Part shown: in pieces, positions 29,863-40,765 of the stretch | Layout: each line of letters opens with the position of its first letter | How positions within the stretch are numbered: position 1 is the first letter of the stretch | Assembly (NCBI GenBank): GCA_018657065.1 | Contig: JABHXU010000009.1 | Span: 1-64,000, forward strand | DNA length: 64,000 nt | Origin: an archaeon | GTDB lineage: Archaea > Nanobdellota > Nanobdellia > Woesearchaeales > GW2011-AR15 | Direction: 5' to 3' | Translations under genes and position numbers: made by a program | The notes under the pieces: generated by a model | Database searches by the model: none | What the model saw: the letters and a program-made list of their open reading frames with translations, nothing else | Told to the model about the DNA's origin: nothing

Positions 29863-30609
29863 TTATTCAGCAGGTTTTTCTTCTGCTGGTTGTTCAGTTG
29901 CTGCTTCTTTCTTTTCTTCAACAGGTAAGAATTCACTAATTATTTGCAGTGGAAGTTCAGCTTCAAGCATTGCGGCTTCAATATCTTTTCTATCAGCATC
30001 TTTCATGTTAGCTAGAATTTCATTAGCTTTAGCTACGAATTCATCTCTTTTCTCTTCCATTTCTTTTTGCATTCTAACTCTTTCATCTTCTTGATCTTGA
30101 AGTTCTTGTGCACTTAATTTAGTTTTACCAGAAACAATTTTCTGATCATATTTTCCTAATTTTAATTCTTCTAAAAATTCAGGTACTGCTTTTCCCTCAA
30201 CTTTAATTCCCATTGATTGGCATGTTCCTAAAATTTCTTTAACTCTCATTATAGGATCTTTTCCTAAAAGAGCATCTTCTTTCATTTTTGAAATTTTAAT
30301 AATTTGCTCCATTTTTAAATCAGCTACAAATGCTGTGTTAGGAGTTCCAGAACCATTTTTAATACCTGTTTCTTTAATTAATAATTGAGATGTTGGTGGT
30401 GTACCAATAGAAATTTTATATTCTTTTGTATCAGAATCAACTGAAACTTTTACTGGAACTTGCATACCTGCAAAATCTCCTGTTTTTTTGTTAATATCAG
30501 CGACTATTTGACCTATATTGACTCCAAGTGGACCTAATGCTGGACCTAATGGTGGTGCAGCTGTTGCTTTTCCTCCTTGAACTAAGACTTCAACTACTTC
30601 GGTTGCCAT
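29863..30609 (-). CDS. rpl11: 50S ribosomal protein uL11 with charged C-terminal extension
   Basis: 'VEVLVQGGKATAAPPLGPALGPLGVNIGQIVADINKKTGDFAGMQVPVKV'. Confidence 0.96.
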   Translation of the reverse strand: MATEVVEVLVQGGKATAAPPLGPALGPLGVNIGQIVADINKKTGDFAGMQVPVKVSVDSDTKEYKISIGTPPTSQLLIKETGIKNGSGTPNTAFVADLKMEQIIKISKMKEDALLGKDPIMRVKEILGTCQSMGIKVEGKAVPEFLEELKLGKYDQKIVSGKTKLSAQELQDQEDERVRMQKEMEEKRDEFVAKANEILANMKDADRKDIEAAMLEAELPLQIISEFLPVEEKKEAATEQPAEEKPAE

Positions 30610-30708
30610 GGGGTTTTGAATTTACTGGAGATTTAAATAGTTATCGTTCCTTATAAAGACGGATATCATATTTGTACTAAAAAACATGGAACATTTATAA
30701 AGGTAAAT

Positions 30709-31841
30709 TTGTTTATTTTGATTATGTATAAAGCAAAAAAATATCTTGCTATTTTTTTTGGTATTTTGCTTGCATTTGTGATTATTGAATTATCTCTAGT
30801 TTTTTTACAAAACCAATATTTTGAAAGAACATTGAAACAAGAACTAAGTGAGATTAAGGATCCATCTCATAGAGTTATAATTTTAGGTGATTCAATGTCA
30901 ACAGGTAAATATGCGTGGCCATTATTTTTTGACAAAAAAATTAATAACAATTCAAAAAATTTAAGTTTGGAAATTATTAATTTAGCAATTCCAGGTAAAA
31001 CTTCAAAGTATTATGTAAATAATATTGAAAACATAATTGAAAAATATGAAAAAATCGATTTTGTAATTATAATGCTCGGAAATATCGAAAGAGTAAATAA
31101 ATACAATTCAAAGTTTGTAAATCATTTAAAATATTTACTTTCTGAAAATTTAATATATAATTATATTACTTTTTTTCCAATAATTTAAAGCTAAAATTAT
31201 TTAGCAAAAAAAATACAAAAGAAAAATCTTTAGAAGCTGCCAAAGAGTTAATTTTTCAAAATAATTTAGTATATGCAAAAAATTATTATGAAAATATTTC
31301 TAATGAAAGTGAGAAAATATTTGGTTTAGGTGTGGTTAATATGTTTGAGGGAGATCTAATAAAAGCAGAACATTATTTTAATTTATCAAATAGTTTTAAT
31401 TCAACAAAAGACTCAATTGAAGCTTTAGGACTAAATTTACTTAAAATGGGTAAAGAAGATGAAGCAAGGTTATTGTTAAGTGAAAATAATTATTATCCAA
31501 ATTATTTAAATTCTTATGATGAAACAAAAAAGAATCTTAAGTATCTTCATAACTACCTAGATAATAAGAATATATCTTTAATTGTAATGCAATATCCAGC
31601 ATTAAATACTGACTTTATTCAGAATATTTTTGACGATAATGAGGATGTTTTAATTGTTGATTCTAATACTATTCTTAATAAAGACTTAATTAAAAATAAA
31701 TATGATTCACTGTTTATAGACAAACAAGGAGTGAGTTTAAATACTGTGTATGTTGGTTACTATGGACATTGTACTAAGTTATGTAGTAAATTAATTGGAG
31801 AAAACTTAGCAAATAAAATTCAAATGAAATTTTTATCCTAA
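30709..31841 (+). pseudogene. SGNH/GDSL hydrolase-like protein with helical/TPR-like insert, frameshifted
   Basis: 'VIILGDSMSTG' in ORF1 and 'YYGHCTKLCSKLIGENLANKI' in ORF2. Frame 1 changes to frame 3 at the T7 run 31170-31176; the continuing frame reads SNNLKLKLFSKKNTKEKSLEAAKELIFQNNLVYAKNYYENIS... into the second ORF. Confidence 0.75.
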
Positions 31842-31890
31842 AAATAAATTCATAAAAAAGTTTAAAAAAGAAGGATTCTTTTATCTTTTT

Positions 31891-32403
31891 ATGGCAGATC
31901 AAATAGACATATTGGAAGGGCAACCATGCCCTATGTGTAGTAAAAAGACATTAACATTAAGAGAGATCACTAGAGAAATACCTTATTTTGGTATGAGTTT
32001 TGTTTTTTCAATGGATTGTTCTGAATGTGATTATCACATGGCGGATGTTGAGCTTGAATCTGATGGTAAAGCAATTAAGCAGACTATTGAAATTGAATCA
32101 GAAGAAGATCTAAACATTCGTGTAATTAAATCAAGTACTGCCACTATAAAAATACCAAGATTAGTTGAAATTACACCAGGACCAATTTCTAATGGATATA
32201 TAACTAACGTTGAAGGAATTTTAAATAGAATTAAAAAAATTATTGAATCTAAAAGAGATGATGAAGATAAGTCAATAAGAAAAAAAGCAAAGAACCAACT
32301 AAAAAAAATTCAAAAAGTTATTTGGGGAAGAGAAAAAATAACATTGACTATAACAGATCCAAAGGGAAATTCAGCTATTGTTAGTGATAAAGTTAAGAAA
32401 TAA
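31891..32403 (+). CDS. ZPR1 zinc-finger domain protein
   Basis: 'GQPCPMCSKKTLTLREITREIPYFGMSFVFSMDCSECDYHMADVE'. Confidence 0.88.
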   Translation: MADQIDILEGQPCPMCSKKTLTLREITREIPYFGMSFVFSMDCSECDYHMADVELESDGKAIKQTIEIESEEDLNIRVIKSSTATIKIPRLVEITPGPISNGYITNVEGILNRIKKIIESKRDDEDKSIRKKAKNQLKKIQKVIWGREKITLTITDPKGNSAIVSDKVKK

Positions 32404-32484
32404 TTTTATTCTAATATACCTTTTTTATTATATAAATCTTTTTAAATGAAATTTAAACCTCTTAAATATGGGTGATTTACAGAT

Positions 32485-33255
32485 ATGGCAATAGGACTGA
32501 TTGGGGGATCAGGGGTATATGATCCAGAATTATTGAAAAATATTGAAGAAGTTAAAGTTCACACTCCTTATGGGGCACCTTCTGATGTTTTTACAAAAGG
32601 AGAAATTGGAGGTAAAACAGTTTATATTTTACCTAGGCATGGTAAAAATCATTCTTTTAATCCTACAAATGTTCCATATAAAGCAAACATTTGGGCATTT
32701 AAAAAACTTGGATGTAAAAGATTAATTACTGTTTCTGCAGTAGGATCATTAAAAGAAGAATTAAAACCTGGTGATTTTGTTTTTACAGATCAATTTGTAG
32801 ATAGAACAACTAAAAGAGATCAAACTTTATATGGTAGTGTTCATATTTCAGTTGCTGAACCTTTTTGTCCTAATCTAAGAAAAGTATTAGTTGATCAAGC
32901 AGAAAAATTAGGTTATAGACATCATAAAAATGGAACTTGTGTTGTTATTGAAGGACCTAGATTTAGTTCAAAAGCAGAATCAAAAATATATCAATCTTGG
33001 GACTCAGATATTATTAATATGACTCTTGTTCCTGAAGTAGTTTTAGCTAGAGAAGCAGAAATTAGTTATGCTAATATTGCAATGGTAACAGATTATGACA
33101 CTTGGAAAGATCAACAAGTCAGTCACGCAGCAGTATTAGAAACTATGAAAAACAATTTAGATAGAGTAAAAGAGCTTTTAATGACTGTTATACCTAAAAT
33201 CGATGATGAAACAGTTTGGCCTTCTAATGATACATTAAAAGACGCAGGAATGTAA
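32485..33255 (+). CDS. S-methyl-5'-thioadenosine/purine nucleoside phosphorylase (MTAP/PNP family)
   Basis: 'IGLIGGSGVYDPELL', 'PYGAPSDVFTKGEIGGKTVYILPRHGKNHSFNPTNVPYKANIWAFKKLG', 'IEGPRFSSKAES'. Confidence 0.93.
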   Translation: MAIGLIGGSGVYDPELLKNIEEVKVHTPYGAPSDVFTKGEIGGKTVYILPRHGKNHSFNPTNVPYKANIWAFKKLGCKRLITVSAVGSLKEELKPGDFVFTDQFVDRTTKRDQTLYGSVHISVAEPFCPNLRKVLVDQAEKLGYRHHKNGTCVVIEGPRFSSKAESKIYQSWDSDIINMTLVPEVVLAREAEISYANIAMVTDYDTWKDQQVSHAAVLETMKNNLDRVKELLMTVIPKIDDETVWPSNDTLKDAGM

Positions 33256-33327
33256 TTATTAAACCTTCTAGTTTATTTTTTTTATACTATTTATATTTAA
33301 AGAACATAGTTTTACTACTTCAAATTA

Positions 33328-35033
33328 GTGAAACTTATGCAATTTGAAAAACCTCCTGAAAATCTTGAAGAATTAGTTGAAATAGGTTTCACTTCAGATG
33401 TACCACATAGGATTTCAGAAACAAAAAAACAAAGAAAATTAATTATTTCTAGAAGAGCTGCTATAAACTTTGGATTAGATCGTGAATATAGTACAATCCT
33501 TGATCAAATTAAAAGTGAAGAAGATATAATATTTATTGAGAATACAAAAACAGGTGAGTTATCAAAAAAAACAACTATTGAAGATATAATTCAGGAAGGA
33601 TTACATAGATTACAAAAAAGAAGTTGGTTAAAGCCTTACGATCAGATTAGAATAGTTGATCAAGAAAAAAAAAATGGAAACAATGGTTCATATACAGTAA
33701 CATTATACCATGTGATGAAGATATCGGTTCTGTAAAATTTAAAAAATCATATGACTCATTAATATTATCTCCACATACTAAGGGTGAAATTGAAAATTGG
33801 TCAAGTACAACTTTTCCTCTACAAATTGATTTAGAACATAAAATTGGCAAAGATTGTTTAAGTAGAGATGGTGAGAAATCATGGAGAAGATCAAGATCTA
33901 ATAAACAAAAGTTTGGTGATTTTTTTTATGGAACAAAACACAAAGAAATGAGATTATTGTATGATTATTTTCCCAGTGTAAAAGAAACTATTTCAAATGC
34001 ATTTTCTAGAGGATTAGGATATAGTGCATTATCCTTGTATGTTTTTACAAAAATGGCACTTATTTCTGCAGATAATGCATTAACTCAGGTTGATGCTAAC
34101 GTAGTTGCTACAATGGCGTTTTTAGCTACAAATTATCTTTTGATGAATACTTTAGGAAAAAGAAATGCTCTTTCTCATGAGCAAGGTCCATTAAAATTAC
34201 TTGAAAATCAAATATCAGAAATTGCAGATTTTAGGTATTCTGGATCTGAACTAGGTACTGCTCAAGCACATATTGAAGCAACAGTATCTGAAATGAATAA
34301 AATCTTAGCAGAAAATGATTTCGAGCAATTAAATGAAACTACATTAGTAAATCTACTAATCACAAAATATGGTAAAAATGGAACATATGGTGTTGAAAGA
34401 GAAATAATTTTACAAGATGTATTGAATGAATTAGATAAAGATATTCATCCTGAAGATATACGAGCGGAAGCTCCAAAGAATTTGGCCAATGTAAATTTGA
34501 TGAATAAAATTGATGCAATTAAAACTGCTTCATTAGTAGGTTTAACATATGCAACTAACTATTTTCCAATTTCATTAATGGGTTCAAAATTATTAAATAT
34601 AGGCATGCAGGCTGGAAGCAGTGTTATTCAAGCAGCAAGGTATAGATTAAATGGTCAAGTTAGTAGAATGTTTACGTATTTACATAGTTTAGGTCTATTA
34701 AGGGGTTATATGGATGAAGCAAATCAAAGACCTGTTAATATTGATCGAGATGCATTATCAACAAGATATTGGGGAACTGTAACAAATGCTTATAATTTAG
34801 GTTCTTTAGCCGGAGGTATTGCCGTAGCATCAGCATTAAGAGGATATAATGCAGGTCATACAGGGCTAGCTGATGCTTTTATGCTAACATTACTAGGTGG
34901 TGCAGCGGTATATAATTGGGTAAGTTCAAATAAAGCACATGGTAAGCCAAGCACACAAGATAAGCAAGGAACTGGTTTAAATTATGATATTGAAAAAATT
35001 ACTGAACCTCAGATATGTTCAGTATCTGCTTAA
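33328..35033 (+). pseudogene. Uncharacterised membrane-associated protein, frameshifted
   Basis: ORF 33328-33735 (frame 1) and ORF 33948-35033 (frame 3). Frame 3 is open upstream as ...KKKWKQWFIYSNIIPCDEDIGSVKFKKSYDSLILSPHTKGEIENWSS...FGDFFYGTKHKEMRLL, joining at the A10 run 33665-33674. Confidence 0.7.
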
Positions 35034-35169
35034 TTGTTATTTTGTATTTTATATTGTTTAAATTTCTTTTTTACATAAAAAATTAAACCAAAGTTTATAT
35101 ATTCAACAATACCTTAATTCTATATTAATATACAAATTTGTATATTTAATTTGTTGAAGGTACTGCAAA

Positions 35170-36386
35170 ATGTTTGAAGTTACACATTTAGGGGGAGAAA
35201 TGGCTGTATTTATGCTAGCAATTATTCTAGGTGCTTTTTTAGCATCTAAAACAAATCAATCTGCACTTGTTGGTCAAATAATTTTAGGAATAATTATTGG
35301 TCCAGCTGTTTTAGGAGTTGTTACATATAATGAAGTAGTAAAGAATTTAGCTGAACTTGGAATAATTTTCTTAATATTTTTAGTTGGATTAGAGTGTAAA
35401 TTTAGTGAAGTATATACAAAAAAAAATATTGGTGTTGCAATCATAAGTGCAGGAGTTACATGGAGTTTTGGGTTTATTGTTTCACTATTATTTGGGTTTA
35501 GTTCACTACAAGGTGTATTTATTGCTACAGCAATTGTATCAACAAGTACTGCAGTTGTTGCTAGTTTACTTAAAGAAACAGGAAAAATTAAATCTACAAT
35601 AGGAAAAATAATTATGGGTGGATCAGCAATAAATGATATAATTGGACTTATAATTTTTTCAATTGTTGTTAGTGCAATTAAAACAAAAATGACATTAAGT
35701 ACAATTTTTTTCAAAGTTTTTTTGTCTATTTTATTTATATTTGCTTTTTTTAAAATTGGAAAAAAACTATCAAAATATCTTAAAAAAATTGAATATTGGG
35801 GTTTAATGAATGGACATAAAAAAATTGGATTTACTTTTAGTTTAATGATTGCTTTTTTTTTGCAGCAATATCTGAAATTGTAGGATTATCAACTATTATG
35901 GGAGCTTTTGTAGCAGGATTAGCTTTAGAACATATAAAAGACAGGGATTTTAGAATTGGAGCCGAATATCTAGAAATGATATTTGGATCAATATTTTTTG
36001 TTTCACTTGGATTATTAGTTAATAGTTTATTTGATCCTCTAAAAAACATATTAATTGTAGTTTGTTTACTTGGAGCAGCAATTTTAGGAAAGTTAATAGG
36101 TGGATATTATGCTTGTAGAATTGGAAAAACAAAGCTTACAAAAAAAGAATCAATCATTGTAGGAATTGGTTTAAGTCCAATAGGTGAAATTGCTGCTTTA
36201 GCAGCTCTTGTTGCGTTTCAAAATGGAATTTTTACTAGTGAAATCTACTCTTCAATTATTTTTGTAAGTATTATTTCAAGTGTTATTGTTCCAATGATTC
36301 TAGTAAAATTAATGAATATTAAAAAAGAGCAAAAATCTGAATTTAGATTAGATATAAAACATAGAAAATCTCTAATATATCAGTAA
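35170..36386 (+). pseudogene. Monovalent cation:proton antiporter CPA2/KefB-type, frameshifted
   Basis: 'LGAFLASKTNQSALVGQIILGIIIGPAVLG...IATAIVSTSTAVVASLLKE' in ORF1 and 'GAFVAGLALEHIKDR...SLGLLVNSLFDPL' in ORF2. The frame breaks in the T9 run 35853-35861; one extra T gives ..MIAFFFAAISEIVGLSTIMGAFVAG. Confidence 0.88.
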
Positions 36387-36419
36387 ATATTTATTAAGGA
36401 AGTATACTTCTAAGAAGTT

Positions 36420-37175
36420 ATGCGAATTAGTCTTAATTATACAAAATCTGTTGAACAAAATGCCTCAATATATTTTGAACAAGCTAAAAAAGCAAAAAAG
36501 CAATTAGAAGGAGCAACGATTGCTTTGGAAAAATCTCATGAAAAACTTGAAAAAATTAAACCTGCTGAAATTCAAAAACAAGTAATAAAAAAGAAGAGAA
36601 AAATTCATTGGTTTGAAAAATTCAGATGGTTTTATACTAATGAAGATATGTTGTTTATTGCAGGAAGGGATGCTACAACTAATGAAATTATTATAAAAAA
36701 ACATACAGATAATCATGATATTGTATTTCATTCTGAAATGTCAGGAAGTCCTTTTGGTGTATTAAAAACTGAAGGAAAAAAACCTTCAAAAGAAGCTTTA
36801 GAAGAATGTGCAGTTTTTGTTGCATGTTATTCAAAAGCGTGGAAACTTGGTTTAGGTGTTATGGATATATTTTATGTTACTCCAGATCAAGTAACTAAAG
36901 AAGCACCTTCAGGAGAATTTATAGGAAAAGGATCATTTATGATTTATGGAAAAAAAACTATTTTATCAGTTTCATTAAAATTGTATATTGGAAAATATAA
37001 TGATTTGATGATGTCTGCTCCATATTTAGCAATTAAAAAACATTGTGAAAAATATATAGAAATAAAACAAGGAAATAAAAAAACCTCAGATATTGCTAAA
37101 AAAATAAAAAAACAATTTAATCATGATGACTTAGATGATATTGTTAAGATTTTACCTGTTGGTAGTTCTCTTTGA
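36420..37175 (+). CDS. Stand-alone NFACT-R (DUF814) domain protein, C-terminal half of RqcH/NEMF
   Basis: 'WFEKFRWFYTNEDMLFIAGRDATTNEIIIKKHTDNHDIVFHSEMSGSPFGVLK' preceded by a short coiled coil; no NFACT-N region. Confidence 0.85.
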   Translation: MRISLNYTKSVEQNASIYFEQAKKAKKQLEGATIALEKSHEKLEKIKPAEIQKQVIKKKRKIHWFEKFRWFYTNEDMLFIAGRDATTNEIIIKKHTDNHDIVFHSEMSGSPFGVLKTEGKKPSKEALEECAVFVACYSKAWKLGLGVMDIFYVTPDQVTKEAPSGEFIGKGSFMIYGKKTILSVSLKLYIGKYNDLMMSAPYLAIKKHCEKYIEIKQGNKKTSDIAKKIKKQFNHDDLDDIVKILPVGSSL

Positions 37176-37197
37176 TTTTAAAATATATTTCTAAATA

Positions 37198-37662
37198 CTA
37201 TTCTTCATGCATTACTTTATCATAGAATTTTCTTGTAAGTTCTGGTAATGCAACTGTTGAAGTGTATTTAGGATTATTTAATTGTAAATTAGGTAATTCT
37301 TGATCACTTAATTTTACATTAATAGGTTTAATTATATGTTCATTAAAATGATCGATTACTTGTTGTTCAATATATGTATTGCTTAAACCACCAATAGTTA
37401 AAGTATCTAGATCTTTTTTATCATATCCAAAAGTAAAACCCCAAGGACCATCGATTTGGAATTTTAGAAAGGGTAAGGGGATTCCAAACCAATGTCCTTC
37501 ATATCCTAATTGTTTACGAGTCTCATCATCAAAATGTACACTAACTCCCCAAAGTGAATTTGATTTAGGTTTAGTAATCTCCTTAATTCCAGGTACTTCT
37601 TGCAATAAATAGTCTAATGTTGCTTCTAGTATTTCTTCATTTGAATATATATGATCTACCAT
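37198..37662 (-). CDS. Hypothetical protein
   Basis: ORF only. Confidence 0.5.
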   Translation of the reverse strand: MVDHIYSNEEILEATLDYLLQEVPGIKEITKPKSNSLWGVSVHFDDETRKQLGYEGHWFGIPLPFLKFQIDGPWGFTFGYDKKDLDTLTIGGLSNTYIEQQVIDHFNEHIIKPINVKLSDQELPNLQLNNPKYTSTVALPELTRKFYDKVMHEE

Positions 37663-37751
37663 TTTCTGATTTATTAAATTCTTATATTTAAAGTTATTTT
37701 ATTGTTTGAACGTAAATAACTTTTTAAAGCACCTTTTACTTCGTTAAATAA

Positions 37752-38018
37752 ATGGATAAAATTAAACTTAAGCAACATGCAAAGAATTTGCAACCAGTTT
37801 TAAGAATTGGTAAAAATGGAATAAATGAGAATGTTGTTATTGAAGTAGAAAAATTACTTAAAAAAAGATATATAATTAAAATTAAAGTTCTAAATAATTG
37901 TCCTATTGAGGATATAAAACAAATAATTGAATTTGTCCTAACAAAAACTGGGAGCGAATTGGTGTCAAAAGTTGGAAACACATTCACTATCTATAGAAGA
38001 AAAGCAAAAGCGAAATAA
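37752..38018 (+). CDS. YhbY/CRM-domain RNA-binding protein
   Basis: 'KLKQHAKNLQPVLRIGKNGINENVVIEVEKLLKKRYIIKIKVLN'. Confidence 0.85.
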   Translation: MDKIKLKQHAKNLQPVLRIGKNGINENVVIEVEKLLKKRYIIKIKVLNNCPIEDIKQIIEFVLTKTGSELVSKVGNTFTIYRRKAKAK

Positions 38019-38547
38019 ATTACTTAGATTTGCTCTAATAATATCAATAGTTTTAATTCTATTCTTTACCTTTGATTCATTAAAACGTTTAGGACTTCTT
38101 TTAGTAATTGTTGGTTTTAATTTTATTGTTGCTTTTATTAAAAGAAAAATACCTACATTACTTATTAGAAAATATTTTTTTGGAATTGAATATATTTTAT
38201 TTTCAACAGTAATTGTTAGTGTTTCATTTGGACCTAAAATTGGTGCAGTTATGGGAAGTTTATCTATACTTGCAAATTATATTGCTGAAAGAAGAATTTC
38301 AAAGTATTTTTTTCCTACAATTATTCAATATATATTAATAGGATATTTTTCTTATTTTTTTAGAAGTATTGATATTATAATTTTAGGAATAATTATTACA
38401 TTGATTTACAATGTTTTTTCATTTATTTTTGCAAAATTAATTGGTGCTAATACAATTACTTTAGTTGTGTTTAATACTGTAAATATTTTATTTAATATTT
38501 TTTTATTTACAAGTTTTGGACATAGTGTTTTAAAATTATTAGGGTAA
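37972..38547 (+). CDS. Integral membrane protein (start uncertain)
   Basis: Multiple TM segments; overlaps the yhbY 3' end. Confidence 0.6.
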   Translation: METHSLSIEEKQKRNKLLRFALIISIVLILFFTFDSLKRLGLLLVIVGFNFIVAFIKRKIPTLLIRKYFFGIEYILFSTVIVSVSFGPKIGAVMGSLSILANYIAERRISKYFFPTIIQYILIGYFSYFFRSIDIIILGIIITLIYNVFSFIFAKLIGANTITLVVFNTVNILFNIFLFTSFGHSVLKLLG

Positions 38548-38579
38548 GACATAAAAAGGCACGAAAATATCAGTAAAAA

Positions 38580-39548
38580 ATGTTACAATATTTAATGCCA
38601 ATAATTTTCTCAACAATAATTTGGTTTATGAATTATTTTGTATTAAAATCAGTTAAATATGGAATACTAATTTCAACTTTAATCGTTATTTTTGTTTGGG
38701 TATCAATGGGTTTAAATCAAAAGAAACCATCTGGGTTTTCAAGAGTACTATATTTTATTTCAATGATGTCTTTTGCAATTTTTTCTCAGTTATTTGTATA
38801 TTTTTTAATAGCAGATATTTTTAAAATTCCTCGGTTGTATGTTTTTTTTCTAACATTAATTTTAACAGGATATGGGTATCTTAATTCAAGAAACATATAT
38901 GTTCAAAAATATGATGTTGGTCTAGGAAAAAGAATTGTACAATTAACAGATGTTCATATTGGACCTGCAAATAGAGAAAATAGAGTAGAAAAAGTAATTC
39001 AGATAACAAACAAATTAAAACCTGATATTGTTTTAATAACTGGAGATTTAGCTGATATGTCAACAAAATTAGATTCTCATATGTTTGATTCACTTAAAAA
39101 AATTAAGGCACCTAAATATATGATTCATGGAAATCATGAGTTTTATGATGGGAAGAAAAAAATTGAAGAACAGCTTAAGACTGCAGATATAAAAATACTA
39201 AATGATGAGTCTGTTTATATAAAAGATTTAACAATACTTGGTGCAGATTATAAAAGTGATCCTGAAATTGTAATTAATAAAACAAAAATTAAAGGAAAAT
39301 CAATTTTAATGATTCACGAACCTTTAGGAGAAAAAGCAGCAGCAAAACATAAAATTGATTTAGTGTTATCAGGTCATACTCATGGAGGACAATTTTTTCC
39401 TTTTACAATATTTGTAAATTTGTTTTTTAAGTTTACAAGAGGAATTCATGATTATAAAGGATCAAAAATTATTGTTTCTATGGGAACATTAACCTGGGGA
39501 CCTCAAGTAAGGATAGGAAGTAGAAATCAAATTATTGTTATTGATTAA
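38580..39548 (+). CDS. Membrane-anchored calcineurin-like metallophosphoesterase
   Basis: N-terminal TM helices; 'LTDVHIGP', 'ITGDLADM', 'IHGNHEFYD', 'LSGHTHGGQFFP'. Confidence 0.9.
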   Translation: MLQYLMPIIFSTIIWFMNYFVLKSVKYGILISTLIVIFVWVSMGLNQKKPSGFSRVLYFISMMSFAIFSQLFVYFLIADIFKIPRLYVFFLTLILTGYGYLNSRNIYVQKYDVGLGKRIVQLTDVHIGPANRENRVEKVIQITNKLKPDIVLITGDLADMSTKLDSHMFDSLKKIKAPKYMIHGNHEFYDGKKKIEEQLKTADIKILNDESVYIKDLTILGADYKSDPEIVINKTKIKGKSILMIHEPLGEKAAAKHKIDLVLSGHTHGGQFFPFTIFVNLFFKFTRGIHDYKGSKIIVSMGTLTWGPQVRIGSRNQIIVID

Positions 39549-40363
39549 TTCCAATTCTCAAAAAATAATTTTTCAAAGGCATCCATTGTTTCTTTTGAAG
39601 CTAATTCTAAATTTAATGGAGTAACTGAAATATTTCCATTCATTAGAGCATGTAAATCAGTACCTGGAACAGTTTTAATATTATCAAATTTTGGATTTTT
39701 ATGAACAAATTCATTTCCTTCTTTATGAAATAATTTTCCATAATGATTTCTAAATGGCTTAGTTATTTCAATTTTTGAATTTAAATCCGCTTCATATGGA
39801 ATGTTAATTGTAATTAAATCAATTCCTTTAGGAAATGGAATATTTTCAAAAGTCTTGACAATTTTAGCTGTAATTTTAGCGGCATTTCTAAAAACTTCAT
39901 AAGTATGAGGCTTGAATAATTCTTTTTTATCTTCTAGATTCTTTAAGGGCAGACGTAGTGAAGAAGATATTGCTCTTATACCATTAATAGAAGCTTCCAT
40001 AGCAGCACCAACTGTGCCAGAACTTAAAATAAATCCATGACCAATATTAACACCTAGATTAATTCCTGAAACAACTAAATCAGGCAGTTTTTTACACACA
40101 TCATGAATTCCAATTTGAGCACAATCAGCAGGAGTTCCATTAAGTGCATATATTAAACGATCATTTAGTTTAATCTCTTTATATGAGAGTTTGTTAAATC
40201 TTGAAATAGACTTAGCTACCCAACTTCTTTCAGTATCAGGCACAAGTGTTTCAACATTAAATTCTTTGTCAAGTTCTTCAAGTAAAGGATAAAATCCAGA
40301 TGAATCATATCCATCATCATTTGTTAATAGAATTGTTTTCATAAGTTGTTTAATTCTGTTCAA
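39545..40363 (-). CDS. surE: 5'/3'-nucleotidase SurE
   Basis: 'ILLTNDDGYDSSGFYPLLEEL', 'NGTPADCAQIGI', 'VVSGINLGVNIGHGFILSSGTVGAAMEA'. Confidence 0.95.
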   Translation of the reverse strand: MNRIKQLMKTILLTNDDGYDSSGFYPLLEELDKEFNVETLVPDTERSWVAKSISRFNKLSYKEIKLNDRLIYALNGTPADCAQIGIHDVCKKLPDLVVSGINLGVNIGHGFILSSGTVGAAMEASINGIRAISSSLRLPLKNLEDKKELFKPHTYEVFRNAAKITAKIVKTFENIPFPKGIDLITINIPYEADLNSKIEITKPFRNHYGKLFHKEGNEFVHKNPKFDNIKTVPGTDLHALMNGNISVTPLNLELASKETMDAFEKLFFENWN

Positions 40364-40465
40364 AGATTAAATAAGTTTCTAAGAAAAAATAATAATAAAT
40401 GCTAAATGAACTTTTAAACATTAGATTAAAATAAGATGTAATGTTTTAGAAAAATAGGTGATAAA

Positions 40466-40765
40466 ATGACTAATAAAAATATTTTTGACTTAATTAAATA
40501 TTCAAAAGATGGAATTTTGAGTAATGTTATTTTTAAAGAAGTAAACACTCAAGTAACATTATTTTGTATGGCAGCTAATACTGATATAGGAGATCATACA
40601 TCAACTAAAGAAGGTTATGTACAAGTTATTGAAGGAAAAGGTATATTTAATCTTGAAGGTGAAGAAATAAGTATGGAACCTGGTAGACTTATTTATATGA
40701 AAAAAAATGCAAAACATTCATTAAAAGCAATTCAAAATACGTCATTTATACTAATTTTAAATTAA
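40466..40765 (+). CDS. Cupin domain protein
   Basis: 'EGYVQVIEGKGIFNLEGEEISMEPGRLIYMKKNAKHSLKA'. Confidence 0.85.
   Translation: MTNKNIFDLIKYSKDGILSNVIFKEVNTQVTLFCMAANTDIGDHTSTKEGYVQVIEGKGIFNLEGEEISMEPGRLIYMKKNAKHSLKAIQNTSFILILN

Noticed and set aside
32543-32725. 60-aa alternate-frame ORF inside the phosphorylase gene (also 8620-8808, 50519-50764)
   Set aside because: Nested inside strongly recognisable coding sequence (or the TIM-barrel remnant) with no independent support.
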